In this document: one piece after another, positions 12,310 through 24,218 of the stretch
How the letters are laid out: each line of letters starts with the position of its first letter
Position numbering within the stretch: position 1 is the stretch's first letter
DNA from: Epichloe hybrida
Lineage: Eukaryota; Ascomycota; Sordariomycetes; Hypocreales; Clavicipitaceae
NCBI GenBank assembly: GCA_019022495.1
Contig: JAFEKR010000022.1
Location: 868,001 to 932,000 of the forward strand
DNA: 64,000 nucleotides
Direction: 5' to 3'
Notes under the pieces: generated by a model
Databases searched by the model: none
What the model was told of the DNA's origin: nothing
Seen by the model: only the letters and a program-made list of their open reading frames with translations
Program-made: the position numbers and the translations under genes

Positions 12310-15011
12310 TTAAAGAAGCTTATAGGTACTAGCTTATTTATACTATTAGGGCTATTATTAAATCTAATACTTTTTATATACTAAGTAATTTTATTATTAA
12401 TAAGGGGTTAAGGCTTATATTCTCCTTTATACTATATAAGGAATAAATTATATAAGTTATTAGCTAGATCTATAAGGTAGTAGTTCTTAAAGCATTAATA
12501 TACCTTATTATAATCCTTTTCTAAATACTTAGATAACTAGTATCCTTCTTTACTATATATATAGCACTTCTTTATATAGGAATTTCTTTCTTTTCCTTAT
12601 AGTTTTAAAGGGTATTAGGTCTCTTTTCCCTTTCTATTATATCTTTAGTTAGTCTAGAATTACTCTAGGGTTATAATTTTAGTTAGGAACTATTAATAGT
12701 TTTTCTTCTCTTCCTTAATAAGTTAGATTATTATTCTAATCTATTTATAAAACTCTTATAGTCCCTTTAGTAAGTCTATAATAGTTTCTTTATATTCTAG
12801 AATACTATTATATACTCTTATAAGTTAATTTTAAAGTACCCTTTTACTTTAGCTTACCTTAAGTACTACTTATTATAAAATAGCTAGCTTCTTTATAAGT
12901 TTATTAAAGTAATTAATTATAGATTTACTTAGGTTATTATTTATTATCCCTTATAGAGTAAAGTTATTTTACTTTAGAAGATATCTTTATTATATATCCT
13001 TAGTCTTAAATTATTCTCTTATATAGCTAATAAGCATAGGGAGGTCTTATAGTTAACTAGATTTTAAGAGGTAGTTTATATAATATTATAAAGCTTTACC
13101 TTTAAGTATAACCTTAAAGATATAACTAGCTTATTTAGGTTAGATATTAAGTAACTTATACTTCCTATAGAATATTTAAAGCTTTAATTTAAGAATATTA
13201 TAGTTATTAGTACTATAAAGTTATTCTTTAGGGTATATCTTTAATAAGTTTATAATTTACTTTAAAAAAGCCTTTATATTTATAAAAGTTCTTTAAATAC
13301 TTTTCTTTATATTTATAAAAGAGATAATAAAGTCCTTAGGAAATAAGAGAGTAGCTTTATAAGAAGTAACCTTAGGGTTTATTATCCCTTTTAATCTTCC
13401 TCTTCCCTATATTAGAAAGAAGGAAGTATAGCCCTTTAGGCTATACTAATAAAGGTAATATTAGCCCTAGGTAGTAAGGGTTAACTCTATTAGTAATACT
13501 TTAGCTTAGGGGTATTCTTAGTAGTATTTTTAAGGTAGTTTTATTAAACTATCTTAGGTAAAGGTATAGGTAAGGGAGTTACTTATAAATACTTATAAAT
13601 AGTATTCTTTAATGCCCTTAATTCTAGATTAATTAACTTTCTTAAGGGAGATTAGCTTACTAATCCCTTTAATAGTAATTATACTAATAGGTAAGGTAAA
13701 GGGGTAAGCTATTAGGACTTAATATTCTTATTATCTAGTAGGTTATAAAGAAAATCTTTATTCTCTAGGTTTTTCTAAAAGCCTATATACTTCTTCCTAG
13801 CTTTCTTAATTTCCTTAAGGGTTTAGAATTAAAATTCTTCCTAGTTTACTATCTCTTTAAGGTTATTTACTATCTTTATACCTTTTCTAACTATTATATA
13901 TACTTTTTTATAAAGAAAATAGTCTTAAAGTCTATTCTAGGAAAGGTCTCTCCTTTTTATAAACTTATTCCTTAGCTATTTATAGAAGTTATTACTAAAT
14001 TTAAAGAAAAGTATTTTTTTTAAATAACCCTTATTCTTTATACTATTTAGTCTTAATAATAATATAGAAGGTAATTTCCTTAGGTATTATTATCTCTTTA
14101 TATTTAGAGTTTTTTATTTATTAAAGTAATTTCTTTATAATATATTATTAGAGTTTTATAGAGATATAAGGGATTTAGGTAAGGTAAGTAAGGTTTTTCC
14201 CTTTATTAGGGTATTTACTACTATCTCTAGCTTTAATACTTTCTATAGTATTATTATAGCTATTACTTTTACTAGGAACTTTAAATTAACTAGAGGTCCT
14301 AGATAGTCTAGTTATATTTAATATTCTAATTAATTAAGGGGGAGTAAATCTTTAATATAAGGGGATAGGAGGGGTAAAGATATAGATTATATAACTTATA
14401 TTATAAATATAAAGAATTATAAGGTAAGGTAATTAACTTTAAATATGTAATTAAATATATAATAAAGAAAGATAAGGGGATAGCTTAGCTACTAGTATTA
14501 AACCTTTCTTTATTATTTTAAAATCTATATAAATATAGATATTAATACTAAAGTAAGAAAAAAGCTATATTATACCTTTTTATTAGTATAACTTATTATT
14601 AAATATAGCCCTTCTATTTTATAAGGTAAGTTATTATTAAGTAAGCTATTTCTTCTAATTAACCTTACTAATCTATAGTATTTAAAGACTATATAGTTAT
14701 TTATAAAGGTAACTACTAATTAGTATTAGTTTTATAGGGTATTAAATTTAATATAAGAAAGTTATAAGCCTAAAGAATAGTATTATTATTAATTCATTTA
14801 TTCTAGGCTATGTTTTATATATATAAAAAGAGAAGTTAAAAGCTAGAATTTATAATAATAGAAGGAAAGGGGGCTATGCGTTTATAGCCTTATATTTCCT
14901 AGCTAATTAATAAGCTAGGTTGTGAGTCACGTGTGGGGCGCGCGCGTGGCCTAAGCTTTTGCCAGGTAATTGCGGCTGCGACACGCGATTAATATCACCT
15001 TTGTTCTAACA
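12310..15011 (-). mobile_element. 3'-truncated copia element (5' LTR and 5' internal part)
   Basis: The inner sequence from about 12310 matches the complete element from about 5290 onward (for example AAGAAGCTTATAGG in both). It ends in an LTR-like segment at 14724-15011 with the same inner junction (TAACTACTAATTAG) and an outer end TTGTTCTAACA. Because the coding strand is minus, this is the 5' half of an element; the integrase/RT half and 3' LTR are missing. It is AT-rich and frame-broken throughout. Confidence 0.65.
14724..15011 (-). repeat. Copia LTR of a diverged subfamily
   Basis: Its ends resemble the 7563-7858 LTR, but the middle differs and retains a GC-rich patch (about 14925-14990). 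I take it as the 5' LTR of the truncated element. Confidence 0.6.
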
Positions 15012-15299
15012 GTAGTATATTAAGAGTATAAAAGCTAGGGAGCTAAGGATAAAATAATTATATAATAAAGCCCTTAGATAAGCCTTAGGTTATATAAATA
15101 ACTAAGTAATTACTAAATAGCTATATATATATAGTAAGGTATTTAGATAAGGACTACTTATAAGGTATATAAAAGGTTAGAGTTTAAGACCTTTATATAC
15201 TTACCCCTAAGTAATAGCTCTCTAGCTATAACTAAGAACCTTAGCCTTTACTTTGTTTATATCTCTCCTACTATAGTTATAATAGTTTTTCTCCTTAGT

Positions 15300-15375
15300 T
15301 TAGGGTTTTCCCTTTTAACTTAGTAGTAGGAGTACTAGTAATAGCTAACCATAGAGCTAACTAGCGTACATAATA
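15300..15375. repeat. ~75-bp repeat, right copy (partner at 12226-12300)
   Basis: Direct repeat of 12226-12300, lying about 290 bp beyond the copia LTR end. Confidence 0.75.
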
Positions 15376-15998
15376 TAAATATATATATATATATTTACTA
15401 GTTAATATAATAATTAGTAGTCTTAATAGCCTTAATACTAATTAAAGAGTATATTACTTAGTACTAAATAATATAACTAATTATATATACTATATATATA
15501 TATAAATATATAAATATATTAGGGAAGCTAAAACTATACATTAAATAAATATATAATCTTAGAAAAGAAGTATATAAGTTTTACTATAGTTACTTTCTTT
15601 ATAAAAGAAAAGCTTTTACTTTTTTATTTATATAATTAAATTAGATTAATTTAATTACTTCTTTTGCCTTTAATTATCCCTTCTAATCACATCTTTGCCC
15701 GAAGTCACGTGCCACATAGCGATAAAAGAGATTTATTATCTTGAGAGACCTCTAGAATATTTGTGAAGTTGTGACCACTTGTTCTTGTGGTTTAATGACG
15801 GAGGTCATGATTAGCCCCACACCGATCGATCAATCAACCAAGTCTGCCAATGCCAAGCCTGACAGCCAAAGCGGGCCCCGACGTGTCTTATCTTATCAAG
15901 TTACCCTTGCGGATCCAAAATTTCTGAAAAGTTGCATCCCCCTCGCAAGCAAACACAAACAGCTCCCGCCACATCCATCGTGAGACAGGACAGTCGCA

Positions 15999-18393
15999 AT
16001 GGTGAAAAGAAAGGTCGCTGCGCTAGAAAAACTTGATGCAGACTTGTATGTCTTGTACAATGCCTCACTTCATTCTTTACCACACACGCTCTCGTAAGAC
16101 TAATGCCAATTCCAGTGCGAGCCTGCAACACAAGATTCGGAGAGATCCAAGGTGAGCAATCTTTTTGTTCTTCCGAGAAACATTTCGTACTTGCCCGCCG
16201 GCTGACACGGTCTGCAGATCATACAAGGATGATTTCCTCAAACAGTGGGAGCAATATGAATCCCAGCGCGAAATCTTCCTCACATCCCCGATCGCTGGAA
16301 CGGCCGACACGATCGAATCCTTCCACAACATGATTGATTTGATTGCGCACGTGGCCGACTGCTACCCCGAAGAGACGAAGACGTACCCCGATGACCTGAA
16401 ACTGATTCTCAATGACCATCACGCCGTTCTAAACCCTGATCTGCGAGACAAGATCGTAGGCAGTCTCGTGCTGCTGCGTCGCAAAGATGTCATTGACTCG
16501 GCGAGTCTGCTTACGACCTTGTTTCCCATCTTGGTATCGTCGCCAAGCAAAACCTTGCGCGAGCTGATCTTCCAAAAGATCTTGAGCGATATGCGAAACT
16601 CTAACTCCAAGTCGATCAACCACCCTCTGAACCGGACAGTCCAGACTGTGCTGTACAACCTGGTCACTGCGGATCGAGGATCGCCTCGAGCGATTTGGGC
16701 CATCAAACTGACTCGCGAGCTCTGGAAACGGCAACTTTGGACAGATGCAAAACCCGTGGATGTAATGAAAGAGGCTTGTTTGTCCGATAACGAGAAGGTC
16801 GTGATTGGTGCGACACGTTTCTTTCTGGGCGGCGACAAGGAGCGAGAAGAGCTCGAGGACGACAGTAGCGACGAAGAAATTGACTTGGGCAAGATTCGGC
16901 ATCAGATCGGCATTAACAAAAAGACCAAGAAACAGAAGAAGTCGTACGAGAGGGCAGTCCACAAGGTTCGGCGAGACGAGCGCAAAAAAGCCAAGCCTCA
17001 CCCGCTCAACTTTTCGGCTCTTCATCTATTGCACGACCCTCAAGGATTTGTGGAACAGCTTTACTCCAAGCACCTGCAAAACACAAAGACCAAACTATCA
17101 TTGGAGTCCAAAATTCTGGTGTTGCAGTTGATCACGCGACTGGTAGGCTTGCACAAGCTTACGATCGTGGCGCTGTACTCTTGGTTCATCAAATACCTGA
17201 CGCCTAGGCAACAATCCGTCACCACGATTCTTGCCTGTCTGGCGCAGGGAACGCACAACCTGGTGCCGCCTGATGCCATTGAACCCCTCATTCAGAAAAT
17301 TGCAAATGAATTCGTTTCCGAGGCGGCGGCAGCAGAAGTTTGTGCCGCCGGAATGAACGCAATTCGCGAGATTTGTTCCAGACAGCCGCTAGCCATGACA
17401 GACACATTGCTGCAAGACCTCGTGCAGTATCGCAAGAGCAAGGACAAGGGCGTCATGATGGCGGCCAAGGGCCTGCTATCGCTCTATCGAGAAGTCGGCG
17501 CTGAATTACTCCAAAGAAAGGATCGGGGCAAGAACGCCACAATTGGTCTCAAGAACGGGCTACAGCACCAACAAAAATTCGGTGAAGAAGTAGCCGGTGG
17601 CATCGAAGGCCTTGATCTCCTGGCCAAGTGGAAGGATGAGGAAGAGAAGAGAAAACGACTGGCCAAGGGCCTCGCAGAAACTCCCGGGAGTGACGAGGAA
17701 ATGGATGCAGAAGACGACGGCTCCGACTCGGACGGATGGGAAGTCGGTTCTGAAGATGGCAGCAGCGATTCCGGCGAATGGATCAACGTGGACCACTCCG
17801 ACGATGAAGCACCAGCTTCCAAGAAGCAAAAGCAGAAGAAGAAGAAGAAGAAGGGCCCCGATGACGCTTCTGACTCAGAGTCGGACGCCGACGCCGAGGA
17901 AGACACCGAATCGGCAGCCAACCAACTCGAACGCATGCAACTCCTCGCCACAACCACCATCCTCACGCCCGCCGACCTCAAAAAACTCGGGGAACTCCGC
18001 GCCACAGCCGCCATTGAATCGGCCGCCGGGGGCGCTCGACGCAAGGGGCCCAATGCCCCCGAAATCAGACACGCGGATGACGGGTTGACGGCCGAGAATA
18101 TCGAGGCACCCGCCAAGCTGCGCAAGTTGACAAAGGAAGAAAAGGTGGCGCTGGCAAAGGAGGGCAAGCCCGAGAGAGAAGAGCACAAGTCCACACAGGC
18201 AATCAAGAGGAGCAAGAAGGAGGCCGAGGGCAAGAGCACGAGCAATCGGGAGAAGCAGCGGAAGAAGAACTTCCTCATGACGCTGGGCAAGGCCAAGAGC
18301 AAGCAGAAGAGGAGTTTGGTAGAGACGAGGAAGGTGTTGAGGGGCCACGTGGAAAGGAGCACGAGAGGTGGGCGGAGGAGGAATTTCGCATAG
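15999..18393 (+). CDS. SDA1: SDA1 family protein, 60S ribosome biogenesis
   Basis: Sda1 is a nuclear/nucleolar protein needed for maturation and export of the 60S pre-ribosome. I read three exons, 15999-16045, 16116-16151 and 16218-18393, giving 752 residues. The start MVKRKVAALEKLDADL is followed across two ~70-bp introns by FASLQHKIRRDPRSYKDDF and LKQWEQYESQREIF, which is the conserved SDA1 N-terminus. The middle is alpha-helical repeat-like; an acidic DSDSD region (around residues 510-580) and a Lys/Arg-rich tail ending RSTRGGRRRNFA are as usual for this family. Length is normal. The gene sits at the edge of the AT-rich compartment, only about 320 bp from it, yet appears intact. The 3' end converges on the small gene at 18837-19379. 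Confidence 0.93.
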
Positions 18394-18549
18394 ACTCGGG
18401 ACCCGGTGGATTATCAGTCACGGATTCAAAAATATACACGGCGAATCAAGTTGTCATACACCTCTCGTATTTCTCGTGCCTCCGTACCATGTATCGTGGC
18501 CCTCCATGAAGGCCAACGAGGTGTTTGAAAAAACAACAACAACGCTCCA

Positions 18550-18627
18550 TATGCCGATGCCGATGCCAATGCCGATGCCAATGCCGATGCCAATGCCAAT
18601 GCCAATGCCAATGCCGATGCCGATTAT
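18550..18627. repeat. Hexanucleotide repeat (ATGCCG/ATGCCA)
   Basis: About 13 hexamers alternate between ATGCCG and ATGCCA in the 443-bp gap between SDA1 and the convergent small gene. They give low-complexity open frames on both strands. Nothing else is seen in the gap. Confidence 0.85.
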
Positions 18628-18836
18628 AAACAAAACCTCCATCTTTCCATGCCACGGACTCCAAGCTTCACACTCTCATCGTGTACCTTGACGCCCCTGA
18701 AAGCAGAAGCAAGAACCCCCCCAAAAAATAACAAAATCCAACCGCTGTTGTACATCACCCATCGCCACCGGCCCAACATCCGGGTTCGCCCCAGTAAACA
18801 ATCCCACATGAAGTCGCGGGAGCGCCCAAAAAGTGC

Positions 18837-18969
18837 TCAGCAAGCACAATTCTCCGCCCTCGCATTCTTGCGAGCATTCCCGCGAAGAACCATGGTAAAC
18901 GACGCGGCTCTCTGGTTCTGGTTCTGGTCCGCGACCGCAACGCTCTCCTTCTCCTTCTTCTTCGCAGCA

Positions 18970-19002
<33 letters not shown>

Positions 19003-19379
19003 GCGGTGGAGGGAGGTTTCGGCCTCGCCTTGCGGGCCCTCTTGGCGATACCGCCCCCGGTCCTGGTCCCGGTCTCCGGTGAAGCTGGAGCCGGAGCCGG
19101 AGCCGGAGGTCGTGAAGAAGTCATGCTGGTTTCATCCATGCCGCACCGGTGCGCCTCCCGCGAGAACCGCGCGAGCGCCATAGCTGCCTCGAGAAGAGCC
19201 ACCTCGTCAGCGACCCGCTCGCTCATGGCAGGGCTGAGGACCACGGCGTTCTCGGCCAGCAGCGCGAGGCGGACGCGCGCCCGCCGATCCGTGTCTGTGT
19301 CTGGGGTTGCGAAAAGGGTGGTGTCGCTGCCGTGCGAGATTGTCCGGGACGGGGACGGGGACGGGGTGTTGTCGGACAT
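18837..19379 (-). CDS. Unrecognised small Ala-rich protein
   Basis: A single open frame of 180 residues starts MSDNTPSPSPSRTISHGSD. A possible helical segment follows (RRARVRLALLAENAVVL, then MSERVADEVALLEAAMALARFSREA), then a Pro/Thr-rich linker, a basic patch KRARKARPKPP and a poly-Ala run encoded by GCT/GCG repeats. The frame stays open upstream to 19508, but there it runs into the satellite unit, so the Met at 19379 is the more sensible start. I do not recognise the family. Overlapping open frames on the plus strand exist because the sequence is GC-rich. The helical N-terminal half is the best evidence that this is real. Confidence 0.5.
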
Positions 19380-19454
19380 TTCTGGTTGGCGATTTTCGCA
19401 GAGTTGTTCAAAGCTGCCGGTGTTCCGAATGACTACTCCCTTCTTTCGCCAGAT

Positions 19455-20925
19455 GGACGTTTTATAGAGAAGAGGAGGAGGTGAAAAAAACCCTGGTTGT
19501 AGTGACAAATTGGGTCAAGATATGTGTTGTTTGAATAATAGTGGTCTTGGCTCTTGAGATAGTTGTTTTATGAAGAAGAAGAAGAGGTAAAAAAAACCCT
19601 GGTTGTAGTAATAAATCGGGTCAAGATATGCGTTGTTTGAATGATAGTGGTCTTGGCTCTTGAGATAGTTGTTTTATAAAGAACGAGAGGAGGGGGAAAA
19701 ACCCCTGGTTATAGTAACAAATCCGGTCAAGATATACGTCGTTTGAATAATAGTGGTCTTGGCTCTTGAGATAGTTGTTTTATAAAGAATAAGAGGAGGG
19801 GGAAAAACCCCTGGTTGTAGTGACAATTTCGGTTAAGATATGCGTTTAAATAATGGTAGTCGTGGCTCTTGAGATATTTTATAAAGAAGAAGAATAGGGG
19901 GGAAAAACCCCTAGTTATAGTGACAAATTAGGTTAAGAGACACGTCGTTTGAATAATAGTGGTTATGGCTCTTAAGATAGTTGTTTGATAAAGAAGAACA
20001 AGAGGAGGGGAAAAAACCCCTGGTTGTAGTAATAATTTCGGTCAAGATATGCGTTTGAAAAATGGTGGTCGTAGCTCTTGAGATGCTTTATAAAGAAGAA
20101 GAATAGGGGGGAAAAACCCCTAGTTATAGTAACAAATTAGGTTAAGAGACACGTCGTTTGAATAATAGTGGTTGTGGCTCTTAAGATAGTTATTTGATAA
20201 AGAAGAACAAGAGGAGGGGAAAAAACCCCTGGTTATAGTAATAAATCGGGTCAAGATATGCGTTGTTTGAATGATAGTGGTCTTGGCTCTTGAGATAGTT
20301 GTTTTATAAAGAACGAGAGGAGGGGGAAAAACCCCTAGTTATAGTAACAAATCCGGTTAAGATATACGTCGTTTGAATAATAGTGGTCTTGGCTCTTAAG
20401 ATGGTTGTTTTATAAAGAACGAGAGGAGGGGGAAAAACCCCTGGTTATAGTGATAATTTCGGTCAAGATATGCGTTTGAATAATAGTAGTCATAGCTCTT
20501 GAGATATTTTATAAAGAAGAAGAATAGGGGGGAAAAACCCCTAGTTATAGTGACAAATTGGGTCAAGAGACACGTCGTTTGAATAATAGTGGTTATAGCT
20601 CTTAAGATAGTTATTTGATAAAGAAGAACAAGAGAAGGGGAAAAAACCCCTAGTTGTAGTGACAATTTTGGTTAAGATATGCGTTTGAAAAATGGTGGTC
20701 GTGGCTCTTGAGATGCTTTATAAAGAAGAAGAATAAGGGGGAAAAACCCCTGGTTATAGTGACAAATTGGGTCAAGAGACACGTCATTTGAATAATAGTG
20801 GTTGTGGCTCTTAAGATAGTTGTTTGATAAAGAAGAACAAGAGGAGGGGAAAAAACCCCTGGTTGTAGTGACAAATTCGGTCAAAATATACGTTGTTTGA
20901 ATAACAGTGGTCGTGGCTCTTTTTT
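19455..20925. repeat. Satellite array, ~14 units of ~100-110 bp
   Basis: Each unit contains a run like AAAAACCCCTGGTTATAGT, then GTCAAGATATGCG, GAATAATAGTGGTC, GGCTCTTGAGATAG and TTTATAAAGAA. CCCTGG/CCCTAG landmarks fall near 19489, 19597, 19703, 19809, 19909, 20018, 20118, 20226, 20333, 20439, 20539, 20648, 20748 and 20856. Spacing alternates between about 109 and 100 bp in the middle, so pairs of units form a ~208-bp higher-order repeat. The first partial unit lies about 80 bp upstream of the small gene at 18837-19379. Minus-strand open frames through the array are by-products of the repeat. Confidence 0.92.
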
Positions 20926-21601
20926 TAGTAAGTAGCCTTGATGTAAATGCCCGACAAGTGAGGAACAATGAATATATGTGGGAGAAAAACCTCGGATGCA
21001 GGCAGGTCGATGGTGCTACAATGGCATGATGGAAAAAGGTCGAGGACAGAAGAATGGACAAAAAGGCATGATGGCACTCGGAGAGTATTTATATAAATGT
21101 GCGTTGATACAAGGTTCTTTGGTGGAAAATAGTACAAACTCTGCCCACCGTGCCGCCGTCATAGAGTTCACAGTGTGTATTTTTTAAAGTATATTCCGCG
21201 ACGGCTTTTTTGCCGTCGTAGGCAGGCCATGTGTTGACTTTGGCTCAACATATAGTTTGGCACATTGCAAAGCTTTGTTCAGCCAAGGACGTCGAATAGG
21301 GTTTCGGGGTGGATCGACTGGCGAATATGTTTGCTGGAGCCGCGTCTAAGCATGGACCACGATCATGTGTAGTGAGAGTTAGACTCCCTAGTAGATATAT
21401 ATATGGTGGACGAGGCAAAAGTAACAAAGTTTTGCATGCATCATCATGCAGGGATGGGAAACAGATAGAGTTACTTTCGAAAGAGCTTGCACTGGGACTT
21501 GACTGGATAGGAACACGAGTATGACGTGTGAAAAAAAAAGCAACTCGCTGTTGGATGAATTGAAAAATGCTCCTAAAGACTATATGTAAATTTGAAGCTC
21601 A
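20926..21601. other. Intergenic region with a T-loop hairpin
   Basis: No convincing gene is seen. A perfect hairpin occurs at 21199-21218: CGACGGC, a six-T loop, GCCGTCG. From about 21233 (TGTTGACTT...) the sequence has a GGGTTTCGGGGTGGA motif near 21300 that resembles the copia LTR, but no matching end was found. Confidence 0.5.
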
Positions 21602-23422
21602 TCATGAGTCCCTAAAAGCCGTGGCCACGGCGGATGTGGATCCCGCGTCCTTGTGTCCAGCACGACGCCCGGCATCATGATCCTCACGGGGCTTCTCCGA
21701 CTTTTTGGATGTTGATGACCCCTCGTTCACCCCGTCGTTGTTTGCATTCGAGATGCCAATGTTCGCCTTGCCCAGTGAGTCCACAACGTGCTTGTACTCG
21801 GGAACAAAGTTCACACACGCAGCATAGACCCAGGCCAAGCCCATGAATATCAAGGGGACGAACATGGCAAGCGCGTAATTGAATCTATGGCCCCTTTTCC
21901 TGAAGTAGTCGGCGGCCGCACCAGTAGCAGGCGGGACACATGCACCGCCAACGACACCGCCAACGATGAAACCGCTGCCGCGCTTGGTGTGTCTGCCCAA
22001 TCCGCGCATTCCCAGGGCCACAATGGTGGGGAAGCAGATGGACTCGAAGAACAAGACGACGTAGAGCATCGACATGCCAGTGTTGCCGCGCTCCGTGATG
22101 GACGGGATGAGGAAGATGACAACGCTGCTGATGAAGATGAGAAACACCCATCGTGGACGGACGTACTTCATGATGCCTACGCCAGCAAACCGGCCGAGTG
22201 CAAACGCCGCTTGCGCACCGGCAAAGAACTTGGAGGCGTCCGGGTCGGAAGTGCCGGGACGAGTGTTCACGGTGTAGTTGATGAAAAAGCTGGCAATGGC
22301 AACTTGCGCGCCAGTGTAGCAGAACTGGGCAAACGCGGCGTGGAACAGCTTCCACTGCTTCCAAAACGGCTTGACGGCGGAGCCACCAACGTGCGTTTCC
22401 TGTGCCTGGAATTCCATATCTGCCATGTCTCTGTCAGTTCGTTACCTCGATCCCCAGCAACAGCAGCAGCAGCAGCAGAAGCGACAGCAGCAGAAGCGAC
22501 AGCAGTAGCAGGGGAGCGTGCTTCGCTGGAAGAACATACCAGCATCCGTGATTTCGGGAATATCCGAGAAAAAGAAGACCGCCGCGAGAAGCAGTACAAA
22601 AACGGCAATCGAAAGATAAACCCATTGGACATTGGCCATGGCACGATCGTCGCCAAAGTTGAAGAAGACGTATGAGCCCAAGACCGGGGCAATGACGGTG
22701 CCAATTCCGTTGAAGGCTTGGGAGAAGTTGATTCGGATCTCGGAGTATCTGGGGGGTCCACAGACTAGATTCACAGGTTAGTCAATGGGGATTACCCTTT
22801 CACGACGAAAACGATACGTGGACGCAATGTCGAAACTCATGCTTACCGGTAATATAAGGGTTTGCTGCCGTCTCCAGGGAACCGAGGCCGTTGCCAATGA
22901 TGAAGATACACGCGCAGAATCCCCCAAACGACTCAGCTTTGAGTGCCGGAATGGCGAGAAGAGCCCCGAGAGCATACAGAAACAGCCCCCAGATGAACAC
23001 GGCTCGGTAACCGAAGTGTCGAAGGATCCACGCAGCGTGACCGATGGAAGCAAGCGGATACGCGCTACAAAAAGTGTCATGGTCAGTCAAGTTTGAACCC
23101 GCCGCAGTCGACGAGAGGAATGGGAGAGTCAAACACGCGCTGATCTCGCTGAGCATGGGCATGGGCATCGTAAGACCACGCGAACCTACCCAAAATAGGC
23201 TGCCTGAAGACCGGCAGAACGGGCTGCGTTGATGCCAAGGGTGTTTTGGAAATGCTTGTTGAGGGTGTCAAGGAGACCGTAACTAAAACCCCAGAGGAAG
23301 AACAAGATGGTGACCAAGAAAATGGGGTAAATGGATTGACGCAGCGTTAGTTCGGCAGCTCGGGTGCGGCGAGTGTCGTCAGCCTTGAGCGAGCGCCTCT
23401 TGACAAACTCCTTGAAGGGCAT
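21602..23422 (-). CDS. MFS sugar permease, fucose:H+ symporter type
   Basis: Predicted plasma-membrane transporter of the major facilitator superfamily, fucose/glucose-galactose permease branch. Four exons on the minus strand (23190-23422, 22847-23064, 22540-22764, 21602-22428) give 500 residues, usual for the family. The first helix reads YPIFLVTILFFLWGFSYGLLDTLN, then HFQ, the hallmark of this branch. Later segments are GSLETAANPYIT and FNGIGTVIAPVLGSYVFF. The ANPYI and QAFNGIG motifs fit FucP-like proteins. A Ser/Lys-rich cytoplasmic tail follows the last helix. Introns are 125, 82 and 111 bp; the third contains a CAG/CTG repeat. The start MPFKEFVKRR is the first Met before the conserved helix. 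The real substrate cannot be read from sequence; fucose is only the family name. Confidence 0.88.
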
Positions 23423-24218
23423 GGCGGCGAGACGATGGGAACGTGCGAACAAGACCAGGCCAAGGGGATTGATTGTCGGTCCTTTCAAGTCGACTTCGAG
23501 TCTCTTATGATGTACCGAGTACGGATTCGGATTACTCGCTGAGCGCTTTATAAATGTTGTTGCATTGGCTGTTGCAATGGCTGTTGCATTGGCTGTTGCA
23601 TTGGTGGTTGCATTGGGCGATAAAGAAGCTGACGATCGGAGCAACCATCCAGGGCCAGCAAGATCCCAAGTTCCATCGTCCATCATCCATCGTCCCCCAT
23701 CCCTCATCCCTCATCCGTCATACGTCATGGGGCAATGATGCAGGCGCCCACCCCCGAGGCGACTTCCCCCAAAGCCCATTCAAGCAACCTTGCACCTTCC
23801 ATGATATCTGGCGCTTCCCGCGATGCAATGCTTCGGCCAGGTTTGTGGAGGCAAGTTGGCCGGGGTTGGTTCCCCAGGCTCGACGACAAAGCGAAGGGAC
23901 TCCGATGGAATGACGTACATGTACACGTACATGTATACATGTGTGCATGTGTACATGTGTACATGTGTACAGATAGGGAGGAGGGGTGGGAGCAGGGGTG
24001 GGAGGAAGGCACGGGCTGGCTGTTCCCGAAGCTCAAAATGACGAGTCAATGCGAATTGCCACAAAGTTCAATAAATGAATAAGAGTTCACATAAGACTCG
24101 TCAATTTTCTCAAGAGGTTCTCGCGGAGAAATATAGTGGCTGAGAGAGAGTCTTCTCTCCGCTTGTATCCCTACAAACCCCGCACCGTCTGACTTTGCCC
24201 TCGGTCAGGAGGGGGTTA
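23423..24218. other. Upstream region of the MFS gene, with short repeats
   Basis: It holds five 12-bp units (GTTGCATTGGCT type) at about 23559-23617 and an ACATGTGTAC repeat at about 23920-23970. No gene is supported. Confidence 0.6.

Larger units (their letters stand above)
1..15680. other. AT-rich, RIP-degraded transposon compartment
   Basis: This stretch is strongly AT-rich compared with the rest of the window and has no long open frame on either strand. What can be recognised is transposon debris: one complete LTR element, two copia fragments, tandem repeats and microsatellites, listed separately. Stop codons sit where copia proteins have glutamine, and LTR differences are all transitions, which fits repeat-induced point mutation. 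The compartment ends about 300 bp upstream of the SDA1 start, where ordinary coding composition begins. Positions 1-1480, 9240-10245 and 11040-12060 hold nothing beyond the repeats listed. Confidence 0.85.

Noticed and set aside
16429..17025. Long minus-strand open frame (198 codons) opposite SDA1
   Set aside because: It is a shadow of the well-supported SDA1 coding frame and has no recognisable protein features.
17484..18362. 292-codon minus-strand open frame rich in Ser/Leu
   Set aside because: It is antisense to the acidic and Lys-rich SDA1 tail; low-complexity codons on one strand keep the other open.
18649..19467. 272-codon plus-strand open frame opposite the small Ala-rich gene
   Set aside because: It starts in a repeat region and is poly-Phe/Ala/Arg-rich without fold-like pattern; the minus-strand frame is more protein-like.
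20396..21061. Several minus-strand frames (about 70-130 codons) with repeated QGFFPL-like peptides
   Set aside because: They arise from the satellite unit itself and carry no start or domain.
21788..22675. 295-codon plus-strand open frame
   Set aside because: It is antisense to the MFS gene and spans its third intron.
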